This document shows positions 1 through 13,196 of a stretch of 64,000 nucleotides of DNA, piece after piece. The position numbers were made by a program, and so were the translations under genes. The DNA comes from Turnera subulata (taxonomy: Eukaryota > Streptophyta > Magnoliopsida > Malpighiales > Passifloraceae). The notes under the pieces were generated by a model. The model saw only the letters and a program-made list of their open reading frames with translations. It did no database searches and had not been told where the DNA came from. The stretch covers positions 28,234 through 92,233 of the forward strand of contig JAKUCV010005555.1 in NCBI GenBank assembly GCA_028386065.3, in the 5' to 3' direction. Within the stretch, counting starts at the first letter, position 1. Every line of letters starts with the position of its first letter.

Positions 1-350
1 GTGAGCACTTCGGACTCACCCCTCACCTGCGGGCTTTCATCCCGTAGGATGAGTTGTTCATTGTACAGGTTGATGCATTCCAGACAGGCTGTGACGTTTC
101 CCTTGGACGGGCTTGGATCCATAGTTTGCATGTGTCGCATACAGTGTTAGTGAGTTTAAGTCTTCTGCTGTGCACTGTTGTTATATTTATTGGGCCAATG
201 GGCCGGTATTGTTATTTACGATGTTTACTATTTTGGGCCGTTGGGCCGATATATTCTTTTATACACTGTATGATGGGCCTTGATTGGCCGGGTCGTCACA
301 GTTTCGGCCTGTATTTACTGTGTACGGTAAATTCGGGTCGGGGCGTTTCA
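1..350. mobile_element. Gypsy LTR fragment (family G1), cut by window edge
   Basis: This block matches, in reverse orientation, the blocks at 62593-63120 and 5490-5850. Shared landmarks are the GAGGGGTGAGTCC-type stretch near position 20, the GGGCCGTTGGGCCGA-type stretch near 235, and the terminal GGGTCGGGGCGTTTCA at 335-350. It ends in CA at 350 in this reading and reads as TGAAACGCCCC on the other strand, the usual TG...CA shape of an LTR end. The small reading frame at 54-365 lies wholly inside it and has no protein support. The rest of the element is outside the window, so its state cannot be judged. Confidence 0.7.
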
Positions 351-809
351 CTGAAAGAAAGATAATTGTTAGAATCGTTAGTAGTTTGAACTGTATTCAA
401 TTTTTTTGGAAAGAAGATAGTTAAAAACATAATGTAAGAAAGACTAGTTGAGATAATTTTTTTTTTGAAAGAAGATAGTTAAAAACAGAATGTAAGAAAG
501 ACTGGTTAGAGATATGACTTGTAATCAATTTTTTTTGGGAAGAAGATGGCTTGCGGATGGGTGATAAATTATTAAATGATTATTTGATTATGAGAAAGAT
601 GTATTTAATCGTATTGAAAATGAGAAAATAATTCAAAGTTATCAAAATATGAGAACGCGTAGGGAACAATTGTAATATTTAATTTTCATATTATATAGTA
701 TAATTCTTATATATATTTATGGGTTCTAAAATTATTTTTACTATTTGTTTTTTTTGCCTACACTTGTTTTTTTTGCCTACACTGAACAAAATTCTTGAAT
801 CCGCCACTG
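351..809. mobile_element. hAT-like transposon end, copy 1 (partial)
   Basis: The block is AT-rich and non-coding and ends at 809 in TCCGCCACTG, which on the other strand is CAGTGGCGGATTC, a typical plant hAT terminus. About 250 bp of its interior resembles 12840-13189, which ends in the same motif. No matching left terminus or 8-bp duplication is present, so it is a fragment, probably interrupted by the gypsy LTR ending at 350. Confidence 0.5.
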
Positions 810-2040
810 AAGCATGTTGACATAGCATATTTTATAAAGATGTTGATCATGGCATACCAGATATATGAATTAGAAATTGCATATAATACATTGACCATGA
901 CATATCACATAATCGATTAACAGTTGCATAACGAAAAATACATGATATTACCACAGGAAATATATACAGATGATAAGGCATGCCAACAAAACGTCATTAA
1001 AACAGGAATTGAGACCTATGGCTCCGCTTCCAATGCTGGATTTTAAATCATATTTAGCATGTAAATATGTGCACAACAGAATTTAAATTAAATATAATTT
1101 AGAGACCAATCTCTAAATATTCTGGAGCCTGTTGTCAATCAATTCATGCTTTCTTCAAGTTCCATAATATCCAAACAGTTGATCTGGAGTTAAATCACGA
1201 GGAAGAAACTCTCTGTTCACAACCTAAATGCCCTTTGTGTTTTTATTTATTTTCTTTATGTGTGAGGTTTTTTGTTTATCTGGGAACATGGATAGTTTCA
1301 GTCGACTCACGTCTGATGCATTAACTGAGACCCAAAAACTACTCTAGTATTAATATTATTTTTCAAGAGGAGATTGAGTCATGTTGAAAAACTATAGAGA
1401 TTAGCCTATCATTATCTTCACACCCTGAAATCACCATTCATGTTACGGATAATAGATCATGGATGGACTTTATCAGATAAATTACCATCATGATTTTACA
1501 CATAACAGATCAAGAATGAATCTGATAGACCTACCGGCATGGGTGTAATCGGATACCCATTATCCAATTCATATGCTTATCAAAATTAAATATTTGATAT
1601 TTAATAAAATTTTAAAGGTAATAAAAGAACTATAAATTTCATGAAACTTATTTAAAAAACACAAATTTTTATGGATATCACTAGGGTGAAAAATGCTCTA
1701 ATTTTGTCATGTAAATAGGATCAGTTAAATTTCAAACTATTATTTCCATATTTATTGACATTCTAAACTATTTTTTATAACCTCATGAAACTTGTTTAGC
1801 TAGATTATAAAAATACTTGTCATATTTTATATTAGTTTATGGTATTTCTAGTTTGTGAAAAAGGAGATTTTAGGTATTTAATTGATAACAAATTTATTAG
1901 ATAGGACTAAAGCATTTTAACATGTTTTGTTTTGCAAAGTAAAAATTTATCGTGAAAGAAAAATCTAAAATAGATAATTGTTGGGTTAACAGTGACACCA
2001 ACAACACGACATTTTTTTTTTTTGCTAACGATATCTTTAC
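810..2040. other. Intergenic, nothing recognised
   Basis: AT-rich sequence with no long open frame, RNA gene or repeat that could be supported on either strand. Confidence 0.5.
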
Positions 2041-2050
2041 AATTTATATG

Positions 2051-2964
2051 GGAATAATGTCACATTTCGTCCCTATGTTGCCCCCTCAAATTGAAATTCG
2101 TCCTTGTGTTGAGTTTTGATTGGTTTTGATCCCTCAGTTGGTCAATTTTTTAAGGTTTTAGTCCTTTTTACTGATTTTACCCCTAAATTCAGGACTTTAC
2201 TATTCAAACCAGTTTACCAACTCAAAATTCGACCCAACTAACCGACCAAATCCGGAACCCCATTAAAAAATCTCCAATAAATATATAACTGTACCTCCAA
2301 ATATCATAATTTTGGAAATCATTAAAAAAGTACAAAAAAATTTTTAAAATATTTTTTAAAATAAAAAATCATAAAGTAAATTATCTTTTAGTTTTAATTT
2401 TTTTAAAAATATAATTTTTTCTAGACAAGCAGAGAAAAAGCTTACCGCTCTAAGTCGACTATGCCTTTTTGACTACTACTATAAGAGGACTTGTGTGAAG
2501 AAGAAAGGAGGGAAAAAAGAAAAAAAAAACAAAAGTAGAGAAAAAAATTAAATTTGCGAATTTTTAACTTAAAAAATAAAAAGAGAAAATAAAAAAACAT
2601 GTAGAGAAGAAAGTTTTAAATTTTAAAATTTTTAAAATTGAAAAATAATTTGATTTATGATTTTTATTTTTTAAAAATAATTTGTATTTTTTTATGATTT
2701 TTAAATTTTTGATGTTGGGAGGTAGAGTTATTTTTTCACTGGAGATTTTTGAAAAAGGTTTCGGGTTGGGTCGGTTAGTTGGGTCGAATTTCGGGTGGGT
2801 AAACTGGTTTGAACAGTAAAATACCGCATTTAGGGATAAAATCGGTAAAAAGACTAAAACTTTAAAAAATTGACCAACTGAGGGATCAAAACCAACCAAA
2901 ACTCAACACAAGGACGAATTTCATTTTGAGAAGGCAACACAGGGACGAAATGTGATATTAATCC
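2051..2964. mobile_element. Fold-back Mutator-like MITE with 10-bp TSD
   Basis: The left end (2051 onward, GGAATAATGTCACATTTCG) is matched in reverse complement by the right end (to 2964), and pairing continues for roughly 350 bp on each side with scattered differences, leaving a central loop near 2410-2610. The element is flanked by perfect copies of AATTTATATG at 2041-2050 and 2965-2974. A 9-11 bp duplication with very long terminal inverted repeats is characteristic of Mutator-superfamily MITEs. It has no coding capacity. The small minus-strand frame at 2564-2899 is a by-product of the right arm. Confidence 0.88.
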
Positions 2965-3068
2965 AATTTATATGTCAATCAGTAAACAGAAAATACAATG
3001 GAAAGAAAATAGCCCCTGCACCGAGCACCTAACTATCAACACTACAGAGAACCACAAACACACGACAT

Positions 3069-3516
3069 ATTATGAATATTTTCTATTTCGGTAAATTGAC
3101 TTTTATTATACCTGAATTTACTTTTAGTAAATATTTTACCTCTCCACCTACTCTCTATTTGGATTCTTCTCTTCAGCTATTTATCTTCCATAATTCTATT
3201 TGTCTTAATCTTAATTTTTTCTTCCTTTACCTAACATCCCTTTGATTTTATAATTTTAAATTAATCATACTTATTTATTTTTATCTTCTCATTCCCAACT
3301 ATAAATACCCTTCTACATTTCTACACTTACATCTCATTATAAACTTCTCATCTCCTCTAATTCCATATACTTCTTCTCAACCCCCATTCCATTATTATTT
3401 AATTACTATTATTTTGTCCAATTCTCTAGTATTTATATTATTATCGAGGTTGTATTATCATCATCAAAGTTGTAATATTATCATCAAGGGTGTATTTCTC
3501 CCTCAATTTTATAACA
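3069..3516 (+). repeat. 5' LTR of the copia element
   Basis: Aligned by eye with 25191-25636. Shared landmarks are the AGTAAATATTTTAC stretch, CCTAACATCCCTTTGATTT, and the end TTTTATAACA just before the primer-binding site. It contains a TATA-like CTATAAATACCC near 3299. The start at 3069 is inferred from the 3' LTR and is uncertain by a few bases. Confidence 0.8.
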
Positions 3517-3530
3517 CATTATCACGAGTC
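3513..3530 (+). promoter_or_regulatory. Primer-binding site of the copia element
   Basis: ACACATTATCACGAGTCT directly after the LTR resembles the TTATCAGCACGA-type leader seen after 5' LTRs in many plant copia elements. The exact primer tRNA is not established here. Confidence 0.5.
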
Positions 3531-3769
3531 TCTAGCCTACTAAAACTACTTACTTTTAAATATATTTTTTTCTTGTTATTTTTGTTAATTTTATATACGT
3601 TATCAGTTTCCTATTATTATTTTTATACCCTTAATAATTATTTTATATCTTTTTTATTCTAAAATTTCTCTAATTGTTATTTTCATTCTCTATATATTTG
3701 TTGTCTAATTTGCTATTAATATATTAATACTTGTCTTATATCTTTTGTTATTATTGCAATATTACTATC

Positions 3770-4366
3770 ATGGCCATATTACAAAACTTAGATTCGAGGC
3801 CCTTGATATTTCTGGAAGAAATTATTTATTATAGGTACTAGATGCTAATGGTGTAGGAGATACCATAAAAGAAGGAAACAAAACATCTAGTTAAAATAAG
3901 GCAAATGCTATAATTTTTTTTTCATTATCTTCATGGTAGTTTAAAGACTGAATATCTTATAGTCAAAGATTCTGCAGACCTTTGAAAGAACTTAAAAGCG
4001 ATGTATGATCACCAGAAGAAGGTCATTTCCTAAAAGCTCGTTAAGAGTGGATTCATCTAAGGTTGCAAAATTTTAAATCTGTGCATATAATTCAGCTATA
4101 TTTCGAATTTTCAGAAGAAATTATGTGGAGAAAAATTATTAATGCTGATATATCAAAAAAAAAAAAAGACATTCTCCACTTTTCATGCCCCACATGTGCT
4201 TTTGCAATAGCAATATCGTGAAAATATTTCACGAAATATTCAGATTTAGTTTCATCTCTCCTTGTGATTGAACAAAACAAAAAATTATTAAATGAAAAAT
4301 CATGAGTCCGTCTAATTAGCTCTCCTCCATTTCCTGAAGCGAATGGCATGACACTTCATTGGTCAC
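3770..4366 (+). pseudogene. Copia gag remnant
   Basis: Starting at the ATG at 3770 the translation, with frame changes, follows the UBN2/gag domain of plant copia polyproteins: an opening like MAILQNLDSR, a middle like DHQK followed by a Trp/Leu-rich stretch, and near 4250-4340 a piece like LLMKNHESV/RP followed by a Pro-Phe-Pro-Glu-Ala motif. Several stops interrupt it. It is cut at 4366 by the solo LTR that begins at 4372. The minus-strand frames over this stretch are shadows. Confidence 0.72.
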
Positions 4367-5489
4367 GAATATGTCAATCACCCGACCTCGGGTACAACAG
4401 TATCAATAGCACTTCGGAAGCAATTTTAATAATTACAACAAAAGTATGAATCGACTCGATGCAAACTATGGATCCAGATCCGTCAGAGGAGATGCCGCAG
4501 CCTGCCATGATGCATACCTGCATAAGGAACAAAGTAGTCTGCCGATGGGGCAGGTGAGGGGTGAGATTCTCCATAATCTCACCGACACATAACCCATGAT
4601 GAACATAGGAGATACTTAACAGTCAAGAGCACATCAATATGGCATACAAGTCGTGTTCAGAACTCAGAAAAAATACAGTTATAAAGAACAATGCAGACTA
4701 TGCAAATGTCCACCCCATCGACTATGCAATGCACTGACCACCTAACACCTCACAGACTGTACAATACTCTAGTGCCCGACCAGGACACCTCAACTCAGCT
4801 ACATATTGGATAACCGACCCAGTCTATACAACACATACTCTAGCCCTGACAGATTATACTCAACAGAGGTTCCTCATCGTATGATAACATACATTTACTG
4901 TGCTTGCCGATCATCTAACCCGGTACCAAAACAAACTCAAAATCTAGTGAGCCTCGCTCACCGGGTAGCCGGCAACCTGCACGGATCATACCCAATCAAC
5001 ATCACAAACCGGTCCCCGGGTAGAATCACAACACAACACGGCATCAGCAGTCACCACAACAACTCGTAACCACAGCAACAACAATTCTCATTAGTCTCGT
5101 TCTCTGGGTATCAGCATACCCTTAGAAATAACAATCATCCAACCGCCGACCACAGCCGACAACCAACATATCTCAATATCCGATAAAAAACGACAAGTGA
5201 TACTCATCTGACAATTATCAAAAGAAACTGACAACCAACAAAGGACAACTGGCAACCGATGCCAACAACAATAGACTACTCACGACCAACGTCAACAACT
5301 AACACCCGCAAACCGGCAACCTATGCCGACCCCGGTTAACCGACTAAACTGAGGACTGACAACCTCCCAGGGTATGATCATGAGACAACATGCATGTGAA
5401 CATATCACATCCCAGCCCATCAAAGCAATCTCAACAACGTGCAATTATTCACAATAAAAATCACCGAATATCACAAAGATGTCAACAAC

Positions 5490-8400
5490 TAAGACGCCCC
5501 GACCCGTATTTACCGTACACAGTAAACACGTGCCGGAACTGTGACAACCCAACCCAACAAAGCCGAAGCATACAGTGTGGACAACATAAACTCGGCCCAA
5601 CGGCCCAAAATAGTGAACATCGTAAATACAATACCGGCCCTATGGCCCAATAATAGCGAAAACATTGCACAGCAGAAGACTGAAATAACTCACTAACACT
5701 GTATGCGACACATGCAAACTATGGATCCAAGCCCGTCCAAGGGATAACGCCGCAGCCTGTCTGGAATGCACCAAGCCTGTACAACAAACATCTCATCCTA
5801 CGGGATGAAACCCCGCAGGCGAGGGGTGAGTCCGAAACGCTCACCGACGAAAGATAAACAGTGATATATTCAACCATAACACTTTCGAGATAAACACAAC
5901 AATCAAATCAGATGAATCTATCACAAACAACATAACAGTGGATTACAACTCAAACAACACAACAGAGAACTCTCACCAAATCATATCAGGCTCAACCAAT
6001 CACATCACAAGAAAATTACCATAACAACTATATCAAGACCAATGAATGCTTAATTATTTTTATTACCAATTTTTATCTTCCGGGCCCCGTCACTGGACAA
6101 GCTAGGGTCGTACCTGGTTATTAACTAATTCTGGATGCCAGGCCCCACCACAATCCGAGATCAACATCCCCATATCTCAAATCCGGGATCAACATCCCAA
6201 TATCTCAAATCCGAGGTCAACACCCCAATATCACAAATCCGGGATCAACATCCCAATATCACAAATCCGGGGTCAACACCCCAACCAACAAACCCTCTGG
6301 CAAGGCACCACAGAACTAGTCTCTAACCATCTAGTCGTACCACTACTTTCCAAGTGACAATTACATCATCTTCTCAATATCAAATCCAATTCCATTTCCA
6401 ATACTCATTATTCCTTTCTCAATTATCCACATTGACCAGTTCATCATTATTCTCAACACAGTATCACAATTCCAATATCACAGTCTAACATCATCATCAA
6501 TATTCCTCAGGTTAATCCACAATCACATTCGATCAACAACCTCATGTCACCAATTATTCACAAATAGCAGTTCAACAATATTTTCAATACAACATACACA
6601 GGTCTAACACGATTAAACAACAACAACAACATCAACAATTCCATAGCAATCAAGTAACAGTCAACAGTCATTCCAGCAAATCAAACAAACCACAAAATCA
6701 CACAAACCACAAAACTACACACACAGCATTACGGGCACATATCAGGGTTTATCCATCCTCACCTGGTATGTCTCTGAAACTGTTATCCGGTCAAATCCCG
6801 ATACCCTATATGTATACACATAGCAACACAATCATTTATAATGCACTGACAAGAGGATTATGCATGATGCCGGTTTAGAAATCGTTATACGGCTTGCCTT
6901 ATCCAATTTCTTTATTATGAAATTAACCTATTTATTCACTATACCATTTATACTTAATTTCAAATTAAAACCGAAACCGAGTTTCTTATCGATATTCTAA
7001 TTATACTTAATTTTAAATTAAAACCAAATCCAAACGTTCAAGCCGATATCCCGGCCCTTTAGTCATTTAAGATAAGAAAATACATAATTACATTGTACAA
7101 ATTATCTGGCAGAAATTATATTTGTAAGTAGATCAATTTACGGCCCGTATAATACTTCGTACTTTATTTAACAATATGAAATAAATAATACTTATAAATA
7201 ACATACCTGATGGTAAAACATACTTTGATCATAGAATAAATTTCATCCGGTTATGTATTAACTTATATCTTCATAATTGATTCCAAAATGGTGTCTTTTC
7301 TTTTTAATCTATAGATTAGTTCATTAACCATTGTTTTTAATTTACAAATTAATTCATTAACAATTTGTAATTTCACATGTCCATCGGGTCCATTATTAAA
7401 TTTGTCTAAAGCATGTGTCTCGGGAACATGGGCCTCCGCACATCGGCCCGTTTCCGAGCCTACTTGTGCACCGAGCCCAAACCCGCGCCAAGGTATAATT
7501 CGGGTCCAAGGAATTACCGAAGCATCCGTCCTTTGAGTTCCATTTGCTGAAGACGTACTGTTCACACCGGGGTTGCCCGGGACTCGCCGGAACCTCGCCG
7601 GAATCCGGCGGTTACTGTTCACGCAGAAGTTCTCAATCCAGCCCATGTCTCCGTTACTGTTCACCACGCATTCAAAACACCCAAAGCACACAGAGGCATC
7701 ACAGCCAACCCATCACCGTCACAAACCCACAATCACAATTGTTCCACCGGCGACTTCAGAAATGGAAAACACGCAAACACATCCAAGACAACCAATCAAT
7801 CCAACCAATCAGAGATTTGAAAAAGAAAAAGAATGCGAAAGGAAGTGGTAAGAGTCGACCTCTCGTCTTACCCACACAATCGGCGGCGTGAGTTGTAAGG
7901 GAAAGGAGAAGTGGAATGGAGTTAGAGGAAATTGAGGGCAGGGCGACGGTGAGTTATAGATCGGCACCAGTGGCTTCGATCAGCAGCAAAGGAGAGGAAA
8001 AGGAGGACAGGGGTTATGGAATTAGGGGGCAGAGGAGGAAGGCGACGTCTCTGCTTTTGGGGGCTCGACCTTTGCCCTGGGTTGCGACGGGCTCCTCTCG
8101 TCTGTGGCAGCAGCGTCTGGCTGCGGCGGTGGTGGAGGAGAGGGTGACGCGGCGGTACTTAGGGGCTCCTGGGCATGGTGGTCGGGCTCGGCTGGGTGGT
8201 GGCGACCGAGGGAGGAAGAGCAGGGAGGCAGGCGTGGTGACACAGGCTCAGTCCTTCGGTGGCGGCGACGGTGGAAGCGTGAGGGAGGCGGCTTTGGGCG
8301 GCAGCGGCGGCAGAGAAGGCGGAAGGGAAACGAGAAGGGGAGGAAGGAGATAAGATGGTGATGGCGAGAGGGAGGGGAAGGAACTGATGGGTGTGTGTGG

Positions 8401-9042
8401 CTCGGTGAGGAAGGAAGGAAGGAAATAGGCGAGGAAGTAGAAGAGGAAGGAGGAAGAGACAAGGGAAAAGATAAAAAGAAAGAGGAGAGGTGCCGGCCAT
8501 TCACGGGTGATGGCGGCTGAGGAGAAAAGAAGGTGAAGAAAAGAAAGAAAAAAGAAAAGAGAAAGGAGAAAGAAAAGAAAGAAGGAAAAGAAGAAAAAGA
8601 AGAGGGAAGAGAAGTGGGGCCCACGTGGCCGGGAAAAACCGAGAGAGAGAAGAAATGTAGCCGGAAAGAGGAAGAGGAAGGAAAAAGAAGGAAGAAGAGT
8701 GGCTCTGGGCAACCACATTCGGCCGGTCCGGATTCTCGCGTCGGAATCCCGTAAACGCAGGGATACTTCCGTCTTTTCCGACAAATTCCGTCCCGAGTCC
8801 AAAAATACAACTTGGGCTCGGAAAATCCGATTAATCCTCCTGAACGTCGTCCAAGTCTCGGAACTGGAAACCGAGGCTCGGTTAGTTAGGAAGACGCTCC
8901 CGAGCGCGGGAAAACTCTCGGTTTCGAAAAACGACTACCGATCTACTTCGAATTAATTACCCGAGATTAATTCAACAGTGAATCACGGTAAAACAATTTC
9001 TACAGTCCCGGTAAAAATCCAAAATTTGCCCGGGCTGTTACA
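5490..9042. mobile_element. Gypsy solo LTR (family G1) inside the G2 LTR
   Basis: It begins TAAGACGCCCCGACCCG (probably a mutated TG start) and ends CCCGGGCTGTTACA, flanked by perfect ACAAC copies at 5485-5489 and 9043-9047. The tandem copy at 9541-9640 shows the uninterrupted target. Length is 3553 bp. It belongs to the same family as 1-350 and 62593-64000. It holds short direct repeats near 6165-6290 (AATCCGGGATCAACATCCC-type units) and a strongly purine-rich stretch at 8380-8700 whose minus strand reads as Phe/Ser/Leu-rich frames. I see no gag or pol. Confidence 0.85.
6160..6295. repeat. Short tandem repeats, about 27 bp, five copies
   Basis: Units of the form ATCCGGGATCAACATCCC followed by AATATC(T/A)CAA repeat with small changes inside the G1 solo LTR. 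The open frame across them is a consequence of the repeat and is not a gene. Confidence 0.7.
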
Positions 9043-12000
9043 ACAACAATAAACCATAAGATCAATGGAACTTATGTAGTTCCAAGACCAACCATCCCGG
9101 CTATCACGGGTGGTTTGACGTATATGCAACCTCACCTGATACTCCTCTGAAGCCGACATCCGGTTAACCTTTGATATTCCTATAATATAACAACAGTAAT
9201 CACTTATAATGCACAAACAAGATGATTATGCATGATGCCGGTTAACAGTTATTAGACGGCTTATCAATTCTTTTTATTATTTCCATAATTATCTTATTCA
9301 TTTCTATGGAGGTTACTAATAATCTATTTTTCATCTGATATACCAATCATATTCAACATAAATCAAAAACCAAAACCGAGCGTCCAAGCCGATATCCCGG
9401 CCTTTAGGCCGCTTATGACAAGAAGGCATATATACGTACACTTATACGTAGTGTATATTTAAGAAAATATATTTGTAAATAAATCAAGTTACGACCCGTT
9501 AAATACCCATAGTCCATATGACGTAAATAATATGTATTAAAATATCACATCCCAGCCCATCAAAGCAATCTCAACAACGTACAATTATTCACAATAAAAA
9601 TCACCAAATATCACAAAGATGTCAACAACAATAAACCATAAGATGCAATGGAACTTATGTAGTTCCAAGACCAACCATCCCGGCTATCACGGGTGGTATG
9701 ACGTATATGCAACCTCACCTGATACTCCTCTGAAGCCGACATCCGGTTAAGCGTTGATATTCCTATAATATAACAACAGTAATCACTTATAATGCACAAA
9801 CAAGATGATTATGCATGATGCCGGTTAACAGTTATTAGACGGCTTATCAATTCTTTTTTTATTCCCCGATTAAATACTAAATACTTATGTGTTTTATAAA
9901 CAATAATTATAAAATAATGGAAATGATAAATACGTCAAAGTGTTATTTAAATAATATATCGGTAATAAAACCGTTAAATGAAAAATATTTCTATCGGTAA
10001 GAAATTAACTTAGACGATTTATGGTATTATATCGTACTGTAGTAAATATAATAAATACATGTATGTATATAACCGATAGTGTAAAGATAATAATACCATT
10101 TTTAGCAAATTACTTCCGGTAAATTAACAAACATGGTATACCCATAAAATATATTTTGTACGGGTTATATATGAAAGACTTATAAATACATAGTTAAATC
10201 TAAATAAAATAATATCATTTTTATTCTGTGAATTAAATCGTTAATTACTTAATTACATATATATGTATATAGCCAAATAATATGGTTATAATCCATAATT
10301 AAATTATGGCCTTGTATTATTCAGCCAACGGAAATATCTATAGTAATATGTACATATAAGAATTAATTTGGTAAATAAGGTACAGGCCTATTTTTATTTA
10401 GCCCAGAAGAACGAAAAAAGTACTGGAAACGTAATATTAATAACTCAATTAAAAATAATTAAGAAATTTTAGAAATTAAACCCAAGGGACCTTCACTTGC
10501 GTTTAGACCATCGGAGAAAATAATAAAAACAACTTCGAATTATTGACATAATTAAATTTGGATAATATGGGCTTTTAATTATAATTAGCCTAATTAAAAT
10601 AAATAAACGAGAATTAAATCAATGGGCCTTTTACGAGCCCAGATAAATGTAAATAAAATTAAAACCGGAAATTAAAATGCTATGGGCCTTTCCAATTGCC
10701 CAATCGAAAAATAAAGATATACAATAAATAATTGCATAAATTAAATGAAAGCATAATTAAATAAAAGCATATCATAAATTAAATTGCATAAAATAAAATC
10801 ATAGTTGATCTTAATTAAGTTAATTAATCGTTTAATTATGGTCGTTTTAATGTCCGAGTCCATTTTATATCGTTCGGGTTCGTTAATATGATGCATATGG
10901 TCCAAGGCTCGGGTTTTACCCAAAGGTTTGTTTCCGAGCTCGCCGGAAAATACACGAGACTGTCGGAAACTCGTTGGATTCCGGCCTAGGTACTGTTCAT
11001 GGCCAACTTCGGGTTACGGTCCATCGCCCAACAAATTGCCCAACCACCACACAGTACCGCCATCAAACCTTCCATCATCATCATCACCATACACACAGCC
11101 ACCCTCCGGTGGCCGGAACTCCATCGGCTAGTCACGTCCAGCACCCACAACACCACAATCTACCACCACGGTAGCCCTACCATCATCATCAGAGACAATC
11201 AACACACAACCACAACGACAAAATCGATCAGTCTCAAACCAACAGAGATCGTGTTAACGAGAAGAAAGGAAAAGGGAAAGGGCTTCGAGTCGTCGCCGGA
11301 TCTTACCCATACATCCACGCGGCAGCGACGGTCGTGAAGGGGGTGAAGGCGAAGAGAGAAAGCGGCGACGCTCTGTTGAAGCGGCGGCGGATCGTGTTGC
11401 CGCGACAGGGCTAGAGGACGCTGGTCACAATGTCGGATCTCGAGCTCGTCTTGAGATGGTGGCGTCGTTGATTGGCTGCAGCGGCAGAGGAGGAAGACGG
11501 CGATGCACAGCGGTGAATTGCAGAGGAGAAGAAAAAAGGATGAGGCAAGTGTGTCGGGTCGACGGCTAGAGTTGTAGGGGTTAGAGGCAGCGGTTGATGG
11601 GGAGGATAGGCAGCGGCGGCAGAGACTGGCAGAGGAGGAGGAGGGAGAGGATCGGTAGCCATGGGAAAGAGACAAAGCAGGGGAAGAAAAGAAATGGAAG
11701 AGGAAGATGGGAGGGATGGTGTGTGTGTGTGGATTTCGGTGAAGGAGAAGAGAAAATAAAGAAAAGGAAGGGGGAAGAGACGGGGGAGAAAAAAAAAGAA
11801 AATAGAGAGGGGCCAGTTGGTCACGGGTGGTTTCGGTGGAGGAGAGGAGATAATGAAAAGAAAGAAACAGGAGGAAAAAAAAAGAAAAAGGGAAAGAGAA
11901 AAGGAAAAAATAAGAAAAGTTAGGGAAAAAATAAGGAAAAGAAAAAGAAAGAAAAGAAAGAAAAAGAGTAGAAAAATGGGAAAAGAAAAAGAAACGGGAG

Positions 12001-12470
12001 AGAGGGAGAGTTAGCCCGGGAGAGAAAAACGTGTATCGAGTGTCGGCCAAATTGTTTGTCCGTCGATGTCCTCCGTTCTGGCTTTAGTCTTCTAAGACCA
12101 TCGGGGCATATCCGTCTTTCCATAAAATTCCGTCCCGCGCACGAAAATACAACTTAGGCTCGGAAAATCCGATTAATTCTCCTGAGCGTTGTCCAAGTCC
12201 TGGTTTTGAAAACCAAGGCTCGGAAAGCCGTGTAGAATTTTCAGGAGTTCCGAGTAACTCCCTGTATCGATTTCCGAAGCTCGATAAACTCGGGGTACCT
12301 TCGGAAGCATCGGTGGCTTTCGGGTTTAGGTTCCAAAGATCGATTACTCTCGGTAAAACTCTCGAAATGGTAGAATGCTCGATTAACCGTCACGAAAATT
12401 TATTCACCACAGTAAGAGTTAAAACAACTCGGTAAAATCACGAAAATTTTACCCGGGTCGTTACAGGATA

Positions 12471-13189
12471 TGCTTTCAAGATGAGGAGAAAATCTATGAT
12501 ACGAATTAAAGTTTAGACGTAGATTTTTAAATATTTTAGTTAGTATAATTTGCTCCATGTTTTCTTTTTTTAAAAAAAGTTTATATCTTGGTCTTATGGG
12601 TTTGGTATGTGACAAGTGGACTAATAAATGATTAAGACTAATAATTTGACCTTACTGTCATGAACAAATTAATTTAAGTTTTAACTAATTTTCATATTCA
12701 TTTTTTTTTAAGAATTCATATTCATACAAATTTAATTTATAATTCACCCCAAAAATTTATATATTCACAATTGTATTTTTTTGCTCTCTTTTTTCCTTGA
12801 TTAACTGAATGGTGTAATATACTAACTAATAAAAATGTGATTTTTTTTCAAATATGGAATGATATTGAATGATTGTTTAAATATATATGTTGAGAATGAT
12901 ATATTTGATCGCATTGAATGAAAACATTATTCAATATTTACAAAAATATGAGAACATATAGAGAACAATTGTTATATATTTTTTTTTATATATCAATCAA
13001 TTTTGAAAGTGGAATTTAAATTTGGGATCTTACCTCCTCTTACTTTTGCAAGAATACAATTACAAGCCCATTAATAATTATAACTTATAATTAATTTTAA
13101 CATTTTGTTAGTGTAATTTTTATATTTATTTAAAGGGTAAGATAGATTTTTTTTGCCTACACTAAAAAATATTTCTGGATCCGCCACTG
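12471..13189. mobile_element. hAT-like transposon end, copy 2 (partial)
   Basis: The block ends at 13189 in CTGGATCCGCCACTG (CAGTGGCGGATCCAG on the other strand). Positions 12840-13189 resemble 520-809. No left terminus or 8-bp TSD was found. It lies between the copia gag and integrase pieces. 12471-12840 is AT-rich and otherwise unidentified. Confidence 0.5.
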
Positions 13190-13196
13190 CTGGATT

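Larger units (their letters stand above)
5401..10130. repeat. Internal tandem duplication of the G2 LTR, split by an insertion
   Basis: Sequence 5401-5489 plus 9043-9540 (about 590 bp after removal of the solo LTR between them) recurs directly from 9541. The 76-90 bp starting TCACATCCCAGCCCATC are nearly identical in both copies, as are 9050-9260 and 9617-9840. The second copy supplies the empty-site sequence for the 5490-9042 insertion. The right limit of the second copy is approximate. Confidence 0.75.
4372..12465. mobile_element. Long gypsy solo LTR (family G2), interrupted
   Basis: The block runs from TGTCAATCACCCGACC to ACCCGGGTCGTTACA, a TG...CA pair with the inverted CCCG core typical of Tekay/Del-type chromovirus LTRs. 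It is flanked by GAATA (4367-4371) and GGATA (12466-12470), a 5-bp TSD with one mismatch, and it interrupts copia gag. Removing the inner solo LTR (5490-9042 plus one TSD copy) leaves about 4.5 kb. No PBS, PPT or coding region follows either end, so it is a solo LTR. Its right part is GC- and purine-rich (11230-12010). Transcription direction was not determined. Confidence 0.75.

Noticed and set aside
8022..8810. Minus-strand frame of 262 codons and overlapping frames at 8104-8802
   Set aside because: Lies in a purine-rich tract of a gypsy solo LTR, with several overlapping frames on both strands; not annotated as a gene, but kept as a question in the findings.
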